NCBI RefSeq assembly: GCF_011022235.1
Contig: NZ_JAAIYP010000045.1
Location: forward strand, 62,001 to 126,000
Length of the DNA stretch: 64,000 nucleotides
Reading direction: 5' to 3'
DNA from: Magnetospirillum aberrantis SpK
GTDB lineage: Bacteria; Pseudomonadota; Alphaproteobacteria; Rhodospirillales; Magnetospirillaceae
Below the pieces are notes generated by a model, which was not told where the DNA came from, did not search any database, and saw only the letters and a program-made list of their open reading frames with translations. The position numbers and the translations under genes are program-made. Positions 18,616 to 26,976 of this stretch are shown here, one piece after another. Position 1 is the stretch's first letter. Each line of letters opens with the position of its first letter.

Positions 18616-18655
18616 CGGCGGCACCATCCCCCCCGGTGCCGCCGTTTCTTTTTTT
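18616..18655 (+). terminator. Rho-independent terminator after mcd
   Basis: CGGCGGCACC (18616-18625) and GGTGCCGCCG (18635-18644) form a 10-bp stem, followed by TTTCTTTTTTT. It lies about 30 nt past the mcd stop. Confidence 0.9.
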
Positions 18656-18718
18656 GCAATGCCATGCAGCCATGTCTGTTTGTGCGGTGGACGGACGCGG
18701 CAAAAGGGTTTATGTGCC

Positions 18719-18734
18719 AGGGGTAGCTACCCCT
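18719..18734. promoter_or_regulatory. 16-bp perfect palindrome upstream of the DUF6624 gene
   Basis: AGGGGTAGCTACCCCT lies 20 bp before the ATG at 18755 and could be an operator for a dimeric repressor. No regulator gene adjoins it. Confidence 0.4.
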
Positions 18735-18754
18735 ATGCGGACGTGTTTCTTTCG

Positions 18755-19336
18755 ATGCGCGACGTTCTGATCCGTCTGGCCGAAAACGACCGCCGCCTGC
18801 GCAGCCAACTGGCGCTGTCGGGGCATCTGTTCGATGGCTATCACCCGACCATGCGCACCCTGCACGAGGCCAACGCCCGCGAGTTGGAGTTGCTGGTGGA
18901 CGAGGACGGCTGGCCCAGCCAGTTCGAATCCGGCGCCGACGGGGTCGAGGCGGCGTTTCTGATCGCCGTGCATGCCATTTCCCGGCCCAATTTCCTGCGA
19001 CGCTGCCTGACCCTGATGAAAGGCGCGGCCAATCGCGGCGACATTCCCGCCTGGCATGCCGCGACGCTTGAGGACCGTATCCGCAGCCTTGAAGGCAAGC
19101 CCCAGATTTACGGCACCCAGTTGGATTGGGACGACGACAACGTCCTCAGCCCGCTTCCCATCGAAAACGAGGCGGAAGTGGATGCCCGCCGGGCCAAGGT
19201 CGGCCTGCCGCCGCTGTCCGAGGCGGTGGCCGAAGCCCAGGCCGCGGCCCAGGCCGCCGGCGAAATGCCGCCGGCCGAATGGCTGCATCTGCAACACGCG
19301 CTTGACGGTTTCGCGCGCGAAGTGGGTTGGCGCTGA
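18755..19336 (+). CDS. DUF6624-like protein, unknown function
   Basis: This is a 193-residue soluble protein. The pattern YGTQLDWDDDNVLSPLPIEN...VDARRAKVGLPPLSEAVAEA resembles DUF6624 proteins, which end in VD-RR--VGLPPL. An N-terminal part with ANARELELLVDEDGWPSQFE also fits that family. Biochemical role is unknown. The start at ATG 18755 excludes a low-similarity leader; a GTG at 18743 is the alternative. It lies behind the mcd terminator and a 16-bp palindrome, so it has its own promoter region. Confidence 0.7.
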   Translation: MRDVLIRLAENDRRLRSQLALSGHLFDGYHPTMRTLHEANARELELLVDEDGWPSQFESGADGVEAAFLIAVHAISRPNFLRRCLTLMKGAANRGDIPAWHAATLEDRIRSLEGKPQIYGTQLDWDDDNVLSPLPIENEAEVDARRAKVGLPPLSEAVAEAQAAAQAAGEMPPAEWLHLQHALDGFAREVGWR

Positions 19337-19374
19337 CGGAACGGGCGGCCCCATCCAAACAAGACGCGGCCTAA

Positions 19375-19571
19375 CAGGCTGCGGAAAAAATCCGTTCCGC
19401 CCTATCCGCGCCTTTCCCCGTCATGCCCGGACTTGATCCGGGCATCCATGCGCGTCAGCACAAGCCATTGTTTTTCATAATATTCCTGCGGCGCCGCGTG
19501 GATGGCCGTGTCAAGCACGGCCATGACAGCATCGAGTGAAAACGCCACGCGATGACTTTTTCCGCAGCCTG
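19375..19571. mobile_element. 197-bp MITE-like element with terminal inverted repeats
   Basis: CAGGCTGCGGAAAAA (19375-19389) is repeated exactly inverted as TTTTTCCGCAGCCTG (19557-19571). The ends are flanked by CTAA on both sides (19371-19374 and 19572-19575), a likely 4-bp target duplication. Inside are two imperfect palindromes: TGCCCGGACTTGATCCGGGC around 19424-19443, and GGCCGTGTCAAGCACGGCC around 19504-19522. The first matches a repeat type common in alphaproteobacterial genomes. It has no gene. The right CTAA includes the stop codon of the flagellar gene that follows, so the element may also end that transcript. Confidence 0.75.
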
Positions 19572-21287
19572 CTAAACCTCCAGACGGGTCGGGGCGGGTG
19601 GAGTTGGCGGAAAGTCCAGCCAGCGGCCGCCCGATTGGAACGACACCGTCCCCTTGGTTCCCACCAATTCGCTGGCATTGGTGAAGATGCCCAGGATGTC
19701 GCGGCGGGTTTCCGTATCCAGCGGTTCACCGGTGCGGATGATCAGGTCGAACAGTTTTTCCTCGCGCCGCACCAAACCATCCAACTGAACCCGGCCCAAG
19801 CGGCTGAGGTTCAGGTCGAGCACGAAACGATGGTCGTTGTTGCGGTCACCACGTCCGCCAGAGCCGGCCGCCGCTTCGTCGTCAGGCGTACGGCGCACGA
19901 ACAGGCGGACGGGTTCGATGGCGCCGCCGTTCAGGAACGGCATGGTGTGAACCCGCCATTCGCCGCCGGCCAAGGGTCGCCCCGTTTCCTGGCGCAGGCC
20001 TTCAAGGTCGCCGAGCAGGCGCGCAGCCAGATCCTTGCGTCCGGCCTTGTCCAATCCGCGTACCGCGCTGTCGGGCAAGGGCGAGCGCCCATCCGGGCCA
20101 CCGCGCAGGCCACCGGCGAATGCCGCCATGCTGGCGGCCAGCCGGGTGTCGGCCTGGGGGAGGGCGCGCAGCAATTGCTCGAGCGCCTGGGGCTGGTTGG
20201 ACTGGGCCAACACGTTCAGAGCTTCGCTCAGGACCGGCCAGCCTTGGGCGCCCAGGGCCGGCGACGAGGGAACGGGCGCGGTCGTGGCGGCGGGCGGCGG
20301 CGGCACCGGCTTGCCGATCACTTCCAGCGTCAGCCGGGTACCGCTGGCCAAATCCGCATAGGTCGGCACCGCCAAGGTGCCGATGGCTGTCTGGACCACC
20401 GCCTGGCCGCCGGGCGGGTGGGCGGTGACCACCGCCGGCAACAGGACGGTCTGGGGAGTGGATTGCGGCTGCGCAATCTGCGGACTGCCCTGCGACAACG
20501 GCGTCTGGGCGATAAGATTGGTCTGAGGGGCGGTGGCGGTCGGGGGGGCACCAGGAGATGGCGCCCCCCCTTGTTGTTGCGGGGGGATTTCCACGCCGGC
20601 GATGCGAACGGTCAAGCGGGTGCCGGACGGCAGATCGGGCGGCAAGGCAAGCGTCCCCGCGCCGACCGTTCCGGGAACAGTGGCCGGCATGGTGCCGGGT
20701 GGCAACGGGGATTGGGCCGGACGGATGACGGTGGCGGTCAATCCCGGCGGCGACGCGGGCGTTCCGGCGGGGGAGGTCACTGGCGCGCCGGTGTTGGACT
20801 GCGTGGCGTTTGGTGTGGCACCCGGCTGGCCGGAAAGCGTGTGCCCCGCCGTCGCCGGGGATGCTCCGGCATGCCCTGCCGCGCCGTGAGCCTGCGGCTG
20901 TTGCCCCCCCGCTTGCGGCAGGATGGTCATCAATCCGGGCAGCGGTTGCCCCATGGTCGCCATGGTCAACCCGACCAGAGGACGGCCGTTGACCGCGACC
21001 AGATACAATTGGCCGCCGGTGCCGCTTTGCAATGTCAGCTTGGAACCGGGCGCAAAGGCCGGTAGGGATTGGCCGGGCAGCGCCTTGAGCTGGAAGGTGC
21101 CCTCGCTGGTGGTGACCTCGACCACGCCCTTGCTGGCGCGGGCGTTGGCCACCGCTTCCATCAGCGCGCCTTCGGACAGTTTGAGCGCGGCACCCGAAAC
21201 CGACGATGCCGCCACCGCCACCGGCGCCGTCCCGCCCGAGGCGGTGACGGCCGTGCCGGCCAGAGTGGGCGGGATGGCGTCGGCCAT
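19572..21287 (-). CDS. FliK-like protein (second hook-length-control-type protein)
   Basis: The 571-residue product has a long Pro/Ala/Gly-rich middle (~110-390) between an N-terminal domain (ALMEAVANARASKGVVEVTT, FQLKALPGQSLPAFAPGSKL) and a C-terminal domain. The C-terminal part (FVLDLNLSRLGRVQLDGLVR, EKLFDLIIRTGEPLDTETRR) resembles the Flg_hook domain of FliK. A clearer FliK lies at 33444-35135, so this is a paralogue or a related export-apparatus protein. It is the last gene of the fliF-fleN operon, 10 nt past fleN. Its stop codon TAG lies in the CTAA flank of the inverted-repeat element. Confidence 0.6.
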   Translation of the reverse strand: MADAIPPTLAGTAVTASGGTAPVAVAASSVSGAALKLSEGALMEAVANARASKGVVEVTTSEGTFQLKALPGQSLPAFAPGSKLTLQSGTGGQLYLVAVNGRPLVGLTMATMGQPLPGLMTILPQAGGQQPQAHGAAGHAGASPATAGHTLSGQPGATPNATQSNTGAPVTSPAGTPASPPGLTATVIRPAQSPLPPGTMPATVPGTVGAGTLALPPDLPSGTRLTVRIAGVEIPPQQQGGAPSPGAPPTATAPQTNLIAQTPLSQGSPQIAQPQSTPQTVLLPAVVTAHPPGGQAVVQTAIGTLAVPTYADLASGTRLTLEVIGKPVPPPPAATTAPVPSSPALGAQGWPVLSEALNVLAQSNQPQALEQLLRALPQADTRLAASMAAFAGGLRGGPDGRSPLPDSAVRGLDKAGRKDLAARLLGDLEGLRQETGRPLAGGEWRVHTMPFLNGGAIEPVRLFVRRTPDDEAAAGSGGRGDRNNDHRFVLDLNLSRLGRVQLDGLVRREEKLFDLIIRTGEPLDTETRRDILGIFTNASELVGTKGTVSFQSGGRWLDFPPTPPAPTRLEV

Positions 21288-21296
21288 GGCCTGACC

Positions 21297-22088
21297 TCAG
21301 CTTCGCAGCAGACGCTCGACCAGCGCCTCGACATCGGTGGCCGCCTCGCAATTGGGCGAACGGATCAGGATCGGCGTCTGGTTGCGGATGGCCTCGCGCA
21401 CCTTGAGATCGCGGCGGATGACACCGGCCAAAGGCGGACTGATCTTGAGGAACCCCTCGCAGGCCTTGAGCAAGGTGTTGTAGATACGCTCGCCCTCGCG
21501 CGTGGAGTTGGCCATGTTGACCACCACCCGCATGTCGGTGCCGGGGCGCTCCATGTGGGTGACCTTGATGAAGGCATAGGCGTCGGTCAGCGAGGTAGGC
21601 TCGTCGGTGGTGACCACCAGGATGGTGCCGGCCTGTTGGGCGAAGTTGCGGGTGGTCTTTTCCACGCCGGCACCCAGATCGACCACCACCTTGTCATAGG
21701 AATTGGACAGCACCACCAGATCGTCGCCCAGCATCTGAAGCCGCGACAGCGGGATGTTGGCCAGGGTGCCGGACCCCGAACGGCCGGCGATGATGTCGAA
21801 GCCGCCTTCGGGATAACGGGTCATGGCTTGGTTGAGGGTCAACCGTCCGGCGACCACGCTGCCCAGGTCGGTCTTGGGCATCAGGCCAAGCTGGATGTCG
21901 ACGTTGGCCAGCCCCAGGTCGCCGTCGAACAGCAGCACGCGCTTGCCGGCGCGGGCCAGGGCGTGGCTCAGGGTGATCGAGAACCAGGTCTTGCCGACGC
22001 CGCCCTTGCCGGACGCCACGGCGACGACGTTGCGGCCTTTCGCCCGTTGGGGGGCGCGGGGCGCGAGCGTGGGGGCTTCGGTCGTCAT
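21297..22088 (-). CDS. fleN: MinD/ParA-like flagellar number regulator FleN (FlhG)
   Basis: The 263-residue ATPase has the deviant Walker A GKGGVGKTWFSITLSHALAR and LLFDGDLGLANVDIQLGL (Walker A'). DEPTSLTDAYAFIKV is typical of the FleN/FlhG subgroup. FleN limits the number and place of flagella together with FlhF and binds FleQ/FlbD-type activators in some species. ATG 22088 overlaps the flhF stop by 4 nt. A longer frame to 22112 is less likely. Confidence 0.92.
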   Translation of the reverse strand: MTTEAPTLAPRAPQRAKGRNVVAVASGKGGVGKTWFSITLSHALARAGKRVLLFDGDLGLANVDIQLGLMPKTDLGSVVAGRLTLNQAMTRYPEGGFDIIAGRSGSGTLANIPLSRLQMLGDDLVVLSNSYDKVVVDLGAGVEKTTRNFAQQAGTILVVTTDEPTSLTDAYAFIKVTHMERPGTDMRVVVNMANSTREGERIYNTLLKACEGFLKISPPLAGVIRRDLKVREAIRNQTPILIRSPNCEAATDVEALVERLLRS

Positions 22089-23089
22089 GATGCGTTTGCC
22101 TCGTCGGTCCAAAAGGTTTCATCGTGGGTGGGCGCCGGCTCGGGCGCCTGGGGAAGCAGCAGGCGGGCCAGCGACATGGCCGAAATGGGCGAAAGTCCGC
22201 TGGCCACATGGGGACTGGCGGAAACGTCGCACAGGGCAAGCTGACCGATCTCGGCCGCCGACAGCATGCCGCCCAGCCGCCGTGTGGTGTCCAGCCTGGT
22301 GGTGAACAGCCGCGTGGCGCCAATGGCGGCGAAGGATTCCGCCACCTCGCCCGATTCCACCGGATCGCCGCCGGCGGCCATCACCAGGATCGGTTCGACG
22401 TCGGCGGCCTCGACCAGTTCGCTCAGGTAATCCATGTCGGTCTGACGGAACGGGTTCAGGCCGGGACTGTCGATCAGCATCAGGTCATACATGCCGGCCG
22501 CCGCCTCCACCGCCCGGCGCAGACTGTCGGGACCGCGCGCCTTGACCAGCTCGATTTCCAGAATGCGGGTGAAGGCGGCCAATTGCTCGGTGGCTCCGGC
22601 CCGCAAGTTGTCGCAGGTGATCACCGACACCTGGCGTTGCTTGAGCACGCTGCGCGCCGCCAGCTTGGCCGCCGCGATGGACTTGCCCGAACCGGGCGGC
22701 CCCACCAGCATGAACGGGCGCGGCGCCGAATGATCGGGCAGACAGGCGAAGGTGAAGCCGGCCTCAAGCGCCGCGGCGCAGGCCAGCACCGGGTCGCTGA
22801 TTCCGGTGGTGCGGACGGCGTTGATCAGCCGTTCGGCCAGACGCGGCGGCAGTCCGTGGGCATCAAGGGCCGCCCTGACCGTTTCGGCCGACGAGGAGGG
22901 ATGGCTTTCCTCCAGCATCTCGGCCACCGCCAGATCGGCGTCGGCGGGTTCCAGCGCGGCGGTGATGCGAACCCCCTTGGTCCCCGAGGCGCGTTGGGTC
23001 GAGACGATGATGGCGTCGTCGCCCAATTCCAGGCGGACCATTTCCATGGCCTCGGCCATGGTGGCGGCAGTGAAGGATTTCAGCCTCAT
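22085..23089 (-). CDS. flhF: Flagellar SRP-like GTPase FlhF
   Basis: 334 residues, N-terminus MRLKSFTAATMAEAMEMVRL as in FlhF. The NG domain has the P-loop MLVGPPGSGKSIAAAKLAAR and SVITCDNLRAGATEQLAAFT, with DLMLIDSPGLNPFRQTDMDY as the G3 region. FlhF places the flagellum at the pole and recruits FliF. It sits 19 nt past flhA and overlaps fleN. Confidence 0.94.
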   Translation of the reverse strand: MRLKSFTAATMAEAMEMVRLELGDDAIIVSTQRASGTKGVRITAALEPADADLAVAEMLEESHPSSSAETVRAALDAHGLPPRLAERLINAVRTTGISDPVLACAAALEAGFTFACLPDHSAPRPFMLVGPPGSGKSIAAAKLAARSVLKQRQVSVITCDNLRAGATEQLAAFTRILEIELVKARGPDSLRRAVEAAAGMYDLMLIDSPGLNPFRQTDMDYLSELVEAADVEPILVMAAGGDPVESGEVAESFAAIGATRLFTTRLDTTRRLGGMLSAAEIGQLALCDVSASPHVASGLSPISAMSLARLLLPQAPEPAPTHDETFWTDEANAS

Positions 23090-23108
23090 TCAGCCGGCAC
23101 TCCGCGCG

Positions 23109-25223
23109 TCATATCTGCCCCAACGTCTTGATCCGTGCCTTGGGATGGATTTCCGCCTGACTGATGACAACGGTGATGGGGCGGAACCGTTCGATGATCG
23201 AGCGCACATAAGGCCGGACCATCGGGCTGGTCAGCAGCACCGGCGTCTCGCCTTGCATGGCGAAACGCTCGAAGGTCTGGCGGACCTTGGTGATGAAATC
23301 CTGAAGCTGCGACGGCGGCATGGACAGCTGTTTTTCCTCGCCTTGGCCCACCAGATTCTCGGCGAAGGCCTGTTCCCAGTCGGGCGACAGGGTGATGAGC
23401 GGAATGAAGCCGGCCGGGCCGCTGTTCTGGTCGGAGATTTGCCGGGCCAGCCGGGCGCGCACGTGTTCGGTGATCATGGTGACGTTGCGGGTGTGACCGC
23501 ACGCCTCGGCGATGCCTTCCAAGATGGTGGGCAGGTCGCGGATCGAGATGCGCTCGCCCAACAAATTCTGAAGAACCCGTTGCAGACCGCCGACGGTGAT
23601 CTGGCTGGGGATCAGTTCGCCCACCAGCTTCTGGTGTTCCTTGTCCAGCTCGTCCAACAGCTTCTGGGTTTCGGCGTGGGACAACAACTCGCTCATGTTG
23701 TCCTTGATCACCTCGGTCAGGTGGGTGGTGACCACGGTCGGCGGATCGACCACGGTATAGCCACGGAACAGCGCTTCCTCGCGGTTGCTGGGATCGATCC
23801 ACATGGCCGGAAGTCCGAAGGTCGGTTCCTTGGTCTTCTCGCCCGGCAACGTGATGTCGTCGCCCCTGGGGTCCATGATCAGCAACTGGTTGGGACGCAG
23901 GTCGCCCCGGCCGGATTCCACCTCCTTGATGAAGATGACATAGGTGTTGGCCGGCAATTGCATGTTGTCCTGGATACGCACGCTGGGCATGACGAAGCCC
24001 TGTTCCGAGGCCATGGCGCGGCGCAGGGACTTGATCTGATCGGTCAGCTTGACGCCCTTGGGGTTGTTGATCATCTGCAACAACCCGTATCCCAGTTCCA
24101 GGCGCACCATGTCGATCCTGAGCGCGGTGGAAATGGGTTCCTCGGGAATGGGGGCGGCCTGCTGCGCCTCCTGCTGCGCCTCGACCGCCTCGCGTTCGGC
24201 CTTGGCGCGCTGGCCCTTGTCCAGGAAGAAGGCGGCGGCTCCCATGCCCAGGCCCAGCATGGCGAAGGGCAGGAACGGCATGTTGGGCACCAGCGCCATC
24301 AGGAACATCAGGCCGCCGGCGGTGCCCACCGCGCGCGGATAGCCGGCCAACTGACCGTACAGGGCCTTGTCCACCGCCTCGTGCACGCCGGCCTTGGTCA
24401 CCAGCATGCCCGCCGCCACCGACACCAGCAGCGCCGGAACCTGGGTCACCAGACCGTCGCCCACCGTCAGCTTGGTGTAGAAGTCGGCGGCTTGGGCGAA
24501 AGGCAACCCGCCCTGCACCATGCCGATGATCATGCCGCCGATGCCGTTGATGAAGGTGATCATCAGGCCGGCGACGGCGTCGCCGCGCACGAATTTCGAG
24601 GCACCGTCCATGGAGCCGAAGAACTGGCTTTCCGCCTCAAGCTCCTTGCGGCGGGCCTTGGCGGTGGCTTCGTCGATCATGCCCGCCGACAGATCGGCAT
24701 CGATGGCCATCTGCTTGCCGGGCAAGCCGTCCAGGGTGAAACGCGCGGCCACCTCGGCGATACGGGTCGAACCCTTGGTGATGACCACGAAGTTGACGAT
24801 CACCAGGATGGCGAAGACGATGATGCCGATGACGAAATTGCCGCTCATGATGAAGCTGGCGAACGCGGCGATCACCTGCCCGGCGCCTTCCACGCCTTCG
24901 TGGCCGTGACTGAGGATCAGGCGGGTCGACGCCAGGTTGAGGGCGAGACGGATCAGCGTCGCCAACAGCAGCACCGTCGGAAACGACGAGAACTGCAACG
25001 GCTTCTCGATGAAGATGGAGACCATCAACACCAGCACCGAGAAGGTGAGCGACAGCGCCAGCCCCATGTCCAGCGCCCATGGCGGCAGCGGCAGGATCAG
25101 CGCGGTCAGGATGGCCAGCACGCCGATGGCCATGATGACGTCGCCACGCCTGAGCGCGGCGCTGAACCTGCTCCATGCGTCCTTGGCGGCACTGGCCGCG
25201 TTGGCGGCGTTTCCTTCGGCCAT
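23109..25223 (-). CDS. flhA: Flagellar type III export protein FlhA
   Basis: The protein is 704 residues. Eight transmembrane helices fill the N-terminal ~340 residues (FSSFPTVLLLATLIRLALNL, FVVITKGSTRIAEVAARFTL, the FHIPEP-equivalent loop LPGKQMAIDADLSAGMIDEA). The C-terminal cytosolic domain starts after a linker near 340. FlhA is the export-gate ring that receives chaperone-substrate complexes. Length matches the family. Confidence 0.97.
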   Translation of the reverse strand: MAEGNAANAASAAKDAWSRFSAALRRGDVIMAIGVLAILTALILPLPPWALDMGLALSLTFSVLVLMVSIFIEKPLQFSSFPTVLLLATLIRLALNLASTRLILSHGHEGVEGAGQVIAAFASFIMSGNFVIGIIVFAILVIVNFVVITKGSTRIAEVAARFTLDGLPGKQMAIDADLSAGMIDEATAKARRKELEAESQFFGSMDGASKFVRGDAVAGLMITFINGIGGMIIGMVQGGLPFAQAADFYTKLTVGDGLVTQVPALLVSVAAGMLVTKAGVHEAVDKALYGQLAGYPRAVGTAGGLMFLMALVPNMPFLPFAMLGLGMGAAAFFLDKGQRAKAEREAVEAQQEAQQAAPIPEEPISTALRIDMVRLELGYGLLQMINNPKGVKLTDQIKSLRRAMASEQGFVMPSVRIQDNMQLPANTYVIFIKEVESGRGDLRPNQLLIMDPRGDDITLPGEKTKEPTFGLPAMWIDPSNREEALFRGYTVVDPPTVVTTHLTEVIKDNMSELLSHAETQKLLDELDKEHQKLVGELIPSQITVGGLQRVLQNLLGERISIRDLPTILEGIAEACGHTRNVTMITEHVRARLARQISDQNSGPAGFIPLITLSPDWEQAFAENLVGQGEEKQLSMPPSQLQDFITKVRQTFERFAMQGETPVLLTSPMVRPYVRSIIERFRPITVVISQAEIHPKARIKTLGQI

Positions 25224-25250
25224 GCGTCAGAACTCCGATCCGGTCATGGC

Positions 25251-26609
25251 TCAGGCGGCTTCCCCGCCGGCCGGCGGCACCGGCACGCCTTCGTCGGAAT
25301 ATTGCTTCAGCTTGTTCCTCAACGTACGGATCGAGATGCCCAGGATGTTGGCGGCATGGGTCCGGTTGCCCAGGCAATGCGACAGCGTGTCGATGATCAG
25401 GTCGCGTTCGACCTCGGCCACCGTCTTGCCCACCAGACTTTTCGCGCCCGAGATCACCGATGCCGCCGCCGAGGCGGCCTGGGCCACCACCGGGTCCTGG
25501 ACACCGCCCAAGGGGCCGCCCGACAAGATGATGGCGTCGGGGCCGATCTCGGCACCGGTGGCCAACAAAACGGCGCGATGCATGGTGTTTTCCAACTCGC
25601 GCACGTTGCCGCGCCACGAATGCCGGGTCAACATCTGGCGGACCTCGGCCGACAGCGGCTTAAAGGCGATGCCGTTGCTTTCCGAATATTTCTTGTTGAA
25701 ATGGTCGGCCAGGATGGCGATGTCGAGCGGGCGTTCGCGCAACGCCGGCAACATCAGGTTGACCACGTTCAGGCGATAATAAAGATCCTCGCGGAAGGTC
25801 TTGGCCTGAACTTCCTCTTCGAGGTTGCGGTTCGAGGTGGCGATGATGCGCACGTCCACCTTGACCGGCTGGTTGCCGCCGACCCGGTCGATTTCCTTTT
25901 CCTGGATGGCGCGCAACAGCTTGGCCTGAAGCCGGATGTCCATTTCCGAGACTTCGTCGAGCAGCAGGGTGCCGCCGTTGGCTTCCTCGAACTTGCCGAT
26001 ACGGCGGGCCACGGCTCCGGTAAAGGCGCCCTTCTCATGGCCGAACAGCTCGGATTCCAACAGGTTCTCTGGAATGGCCGCGCAGTTCACGGCAACGAAG
26101 CGGGCCTTGGACCGCGGGGATTTGTTGTGGATGAAACGGGCCATCAATTCCTTGCCGGTGCCCGATTCGCCGGTCACCAGGATCGAGGCATGGCTGCCCG
26201 CCACCTGTTCGGCCAGCTTCATGGTCTGGGCCATGCGCGGGTCCTTGAACAGGATGGCATGGCTGTCCTCGGTGACGGCGGCCAGAACGGCGGCGATCAT
26301 CTCGGCATCGGGCGGCAGCGGCAGGTATTCCTTGGCGCCGGCCTTGATGGCGCGCACCGCGGCCGAGGCGTCGGAAGCGACGCCGCAGGCGATCACCGGC
26401 ACCGCGATGCGTTCGCTCTCCACCGCCTCCATCAGCTTCTGCACGTCGCGACGGACATCGATCATCACCAGATCGGCGCCCTGGGCGCGCAGGAAGTCCA
26501 GCCCCTGGTCCACGTCCTCGGCCAGGCTGACCTTGGCGCCACGCCCCATGGCAATCTGGCTGGCGGCGCCGATCTGGCCGTCCATGGCGCCGATGATCAG
26601 AAGTCGCAT
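25251..26609 (-). CDS. flbD: Sigma-54-dependent flagellar transcription activator, FlbD type
   Basis: This 452-residue protein has an N-terminal receiver-like domain (1-~120) lacking some usual acidic residues (MRLLIIGAMDGQIGAASQIA). A sigma-54 AAA+ domain follows, with Walker A GESGTGKELMARFIH and the sigma-54 contact loop GAFTGA in HEKGAFTGAVARRIGKFEEA. A C-terminal Fis-like HTH ends it (NRTHAANILGISIRTLRNKL). FlbD activates class III flagellar promoters in Caulobacter. The near-consensus sigma-54 promoter of fliK in this window is a plausible target. Confidence 0.92.
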   Translation of the reverse strand: MRLLIIGAMDGQIGAASQIAMGRGAKVSLAEDVDQGLDFLRAQGADLVMIDVRRDVQKLMEAVESERIAVPVIACGVASDASAAVRAIKAGAKEYLPLPPDAEMIAAVLAAVTEDSHAILFKDPRMAQTMKLAEQVAGSHASILVTGESGTGKELMARFIHNKSPRSKARFVAVNCAAIPENLLESELFGHEKGAFTGAVARRIGKFEEANGGTLLLDEVSEMDIRLQAKLLRAIQEKEIDRVGGNQPVKVDVRIIATSNRNLEEEVQAKTFREDLYYRLNVVNLMLPALRERPLDIAILADHFNKKYSESNGIAFKPLSAEVRQMLTRHSWRGNVRELENTMHRAVLLATGAEIGPDAIILSGGPLGGVQDPVVAQAASAAASVISGAKSLVGKTVAEVERDLIIDTLSHCLGNRTHAANILGISIRTLRNKLKQYSDEGVPVPPAGGEAA

Positions 26610-26631
26610 GACGTGTGCCCCCTGTTGCCGT

Positions 26632-26952
26632 CTAGCTGCGGTCGGTCTTGATGATTTCGGTCATGGTCACGCCCAGGCGATCTTCCACCACAACCACTTC
26701 ACCGCGCGCCACGAGGCGGTTGTTGACGTAGATGTCGATGGCCTCGCCGACCTTGCGGTCCAGTTCCACCACCGCACCGCGTCCCAGCTTCAGCAACTGG
26801 TTGACCTGCATGCTGGACTTTCCGAGAACGGCCGAGACCTGGACCGGAATATCGTAGACCGCCTCCAGGTCGCGTGCGGACCTGGGACCGTCCGGCACGT
26901 CCGCCGGGCGCTCGTCTTCGGTGTTGAAGTCGTTCAGGTCGAAATCGGCCAT
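26632..26952 (-). CDS. fliN: Flagellar motor switch protein FliN
   Basis: The 106-residue protein has the SpoA domain from about residue 28: AVYDIPVQVSAVLGKSSMQV and LLKLGRGAVVELDRKVGEAI, then DIYVNNRLVARGEVVVVEDR. FliN forms the C-ring with FliG and FliM and binds FliH. Length is in the family range. Located between fliH and flbD. Confidence 0.95.
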   Translation of the reverse strand: MADFDLNDFNTEDERPADVPDGPRSARDLEAVYDIPVQVSAVLGKSSMQVNQLLKLGRGAVVELDRKVGEAIDIYVNNRLVARGEVVVVEDRLGVTMTEIIKTDRS

Positions 26953-26976
26953 GGGTTTACCCTTTCACCAAAATCC

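Noticed and set aside
15339-18665. An 1108-codon minus-strand frame opposite ccr and mcd
   Set aside because: Composition is that of a shadow frame and it has no domains; the plus-strand enzymes are clear.
22752-26651. A 1299-codon plus-strand frame opposite flhF, flhA and flbD
   Set aside because: Antisense to strongly conserved flagellar genes, with low-complexity His/Gly/Gln composition.
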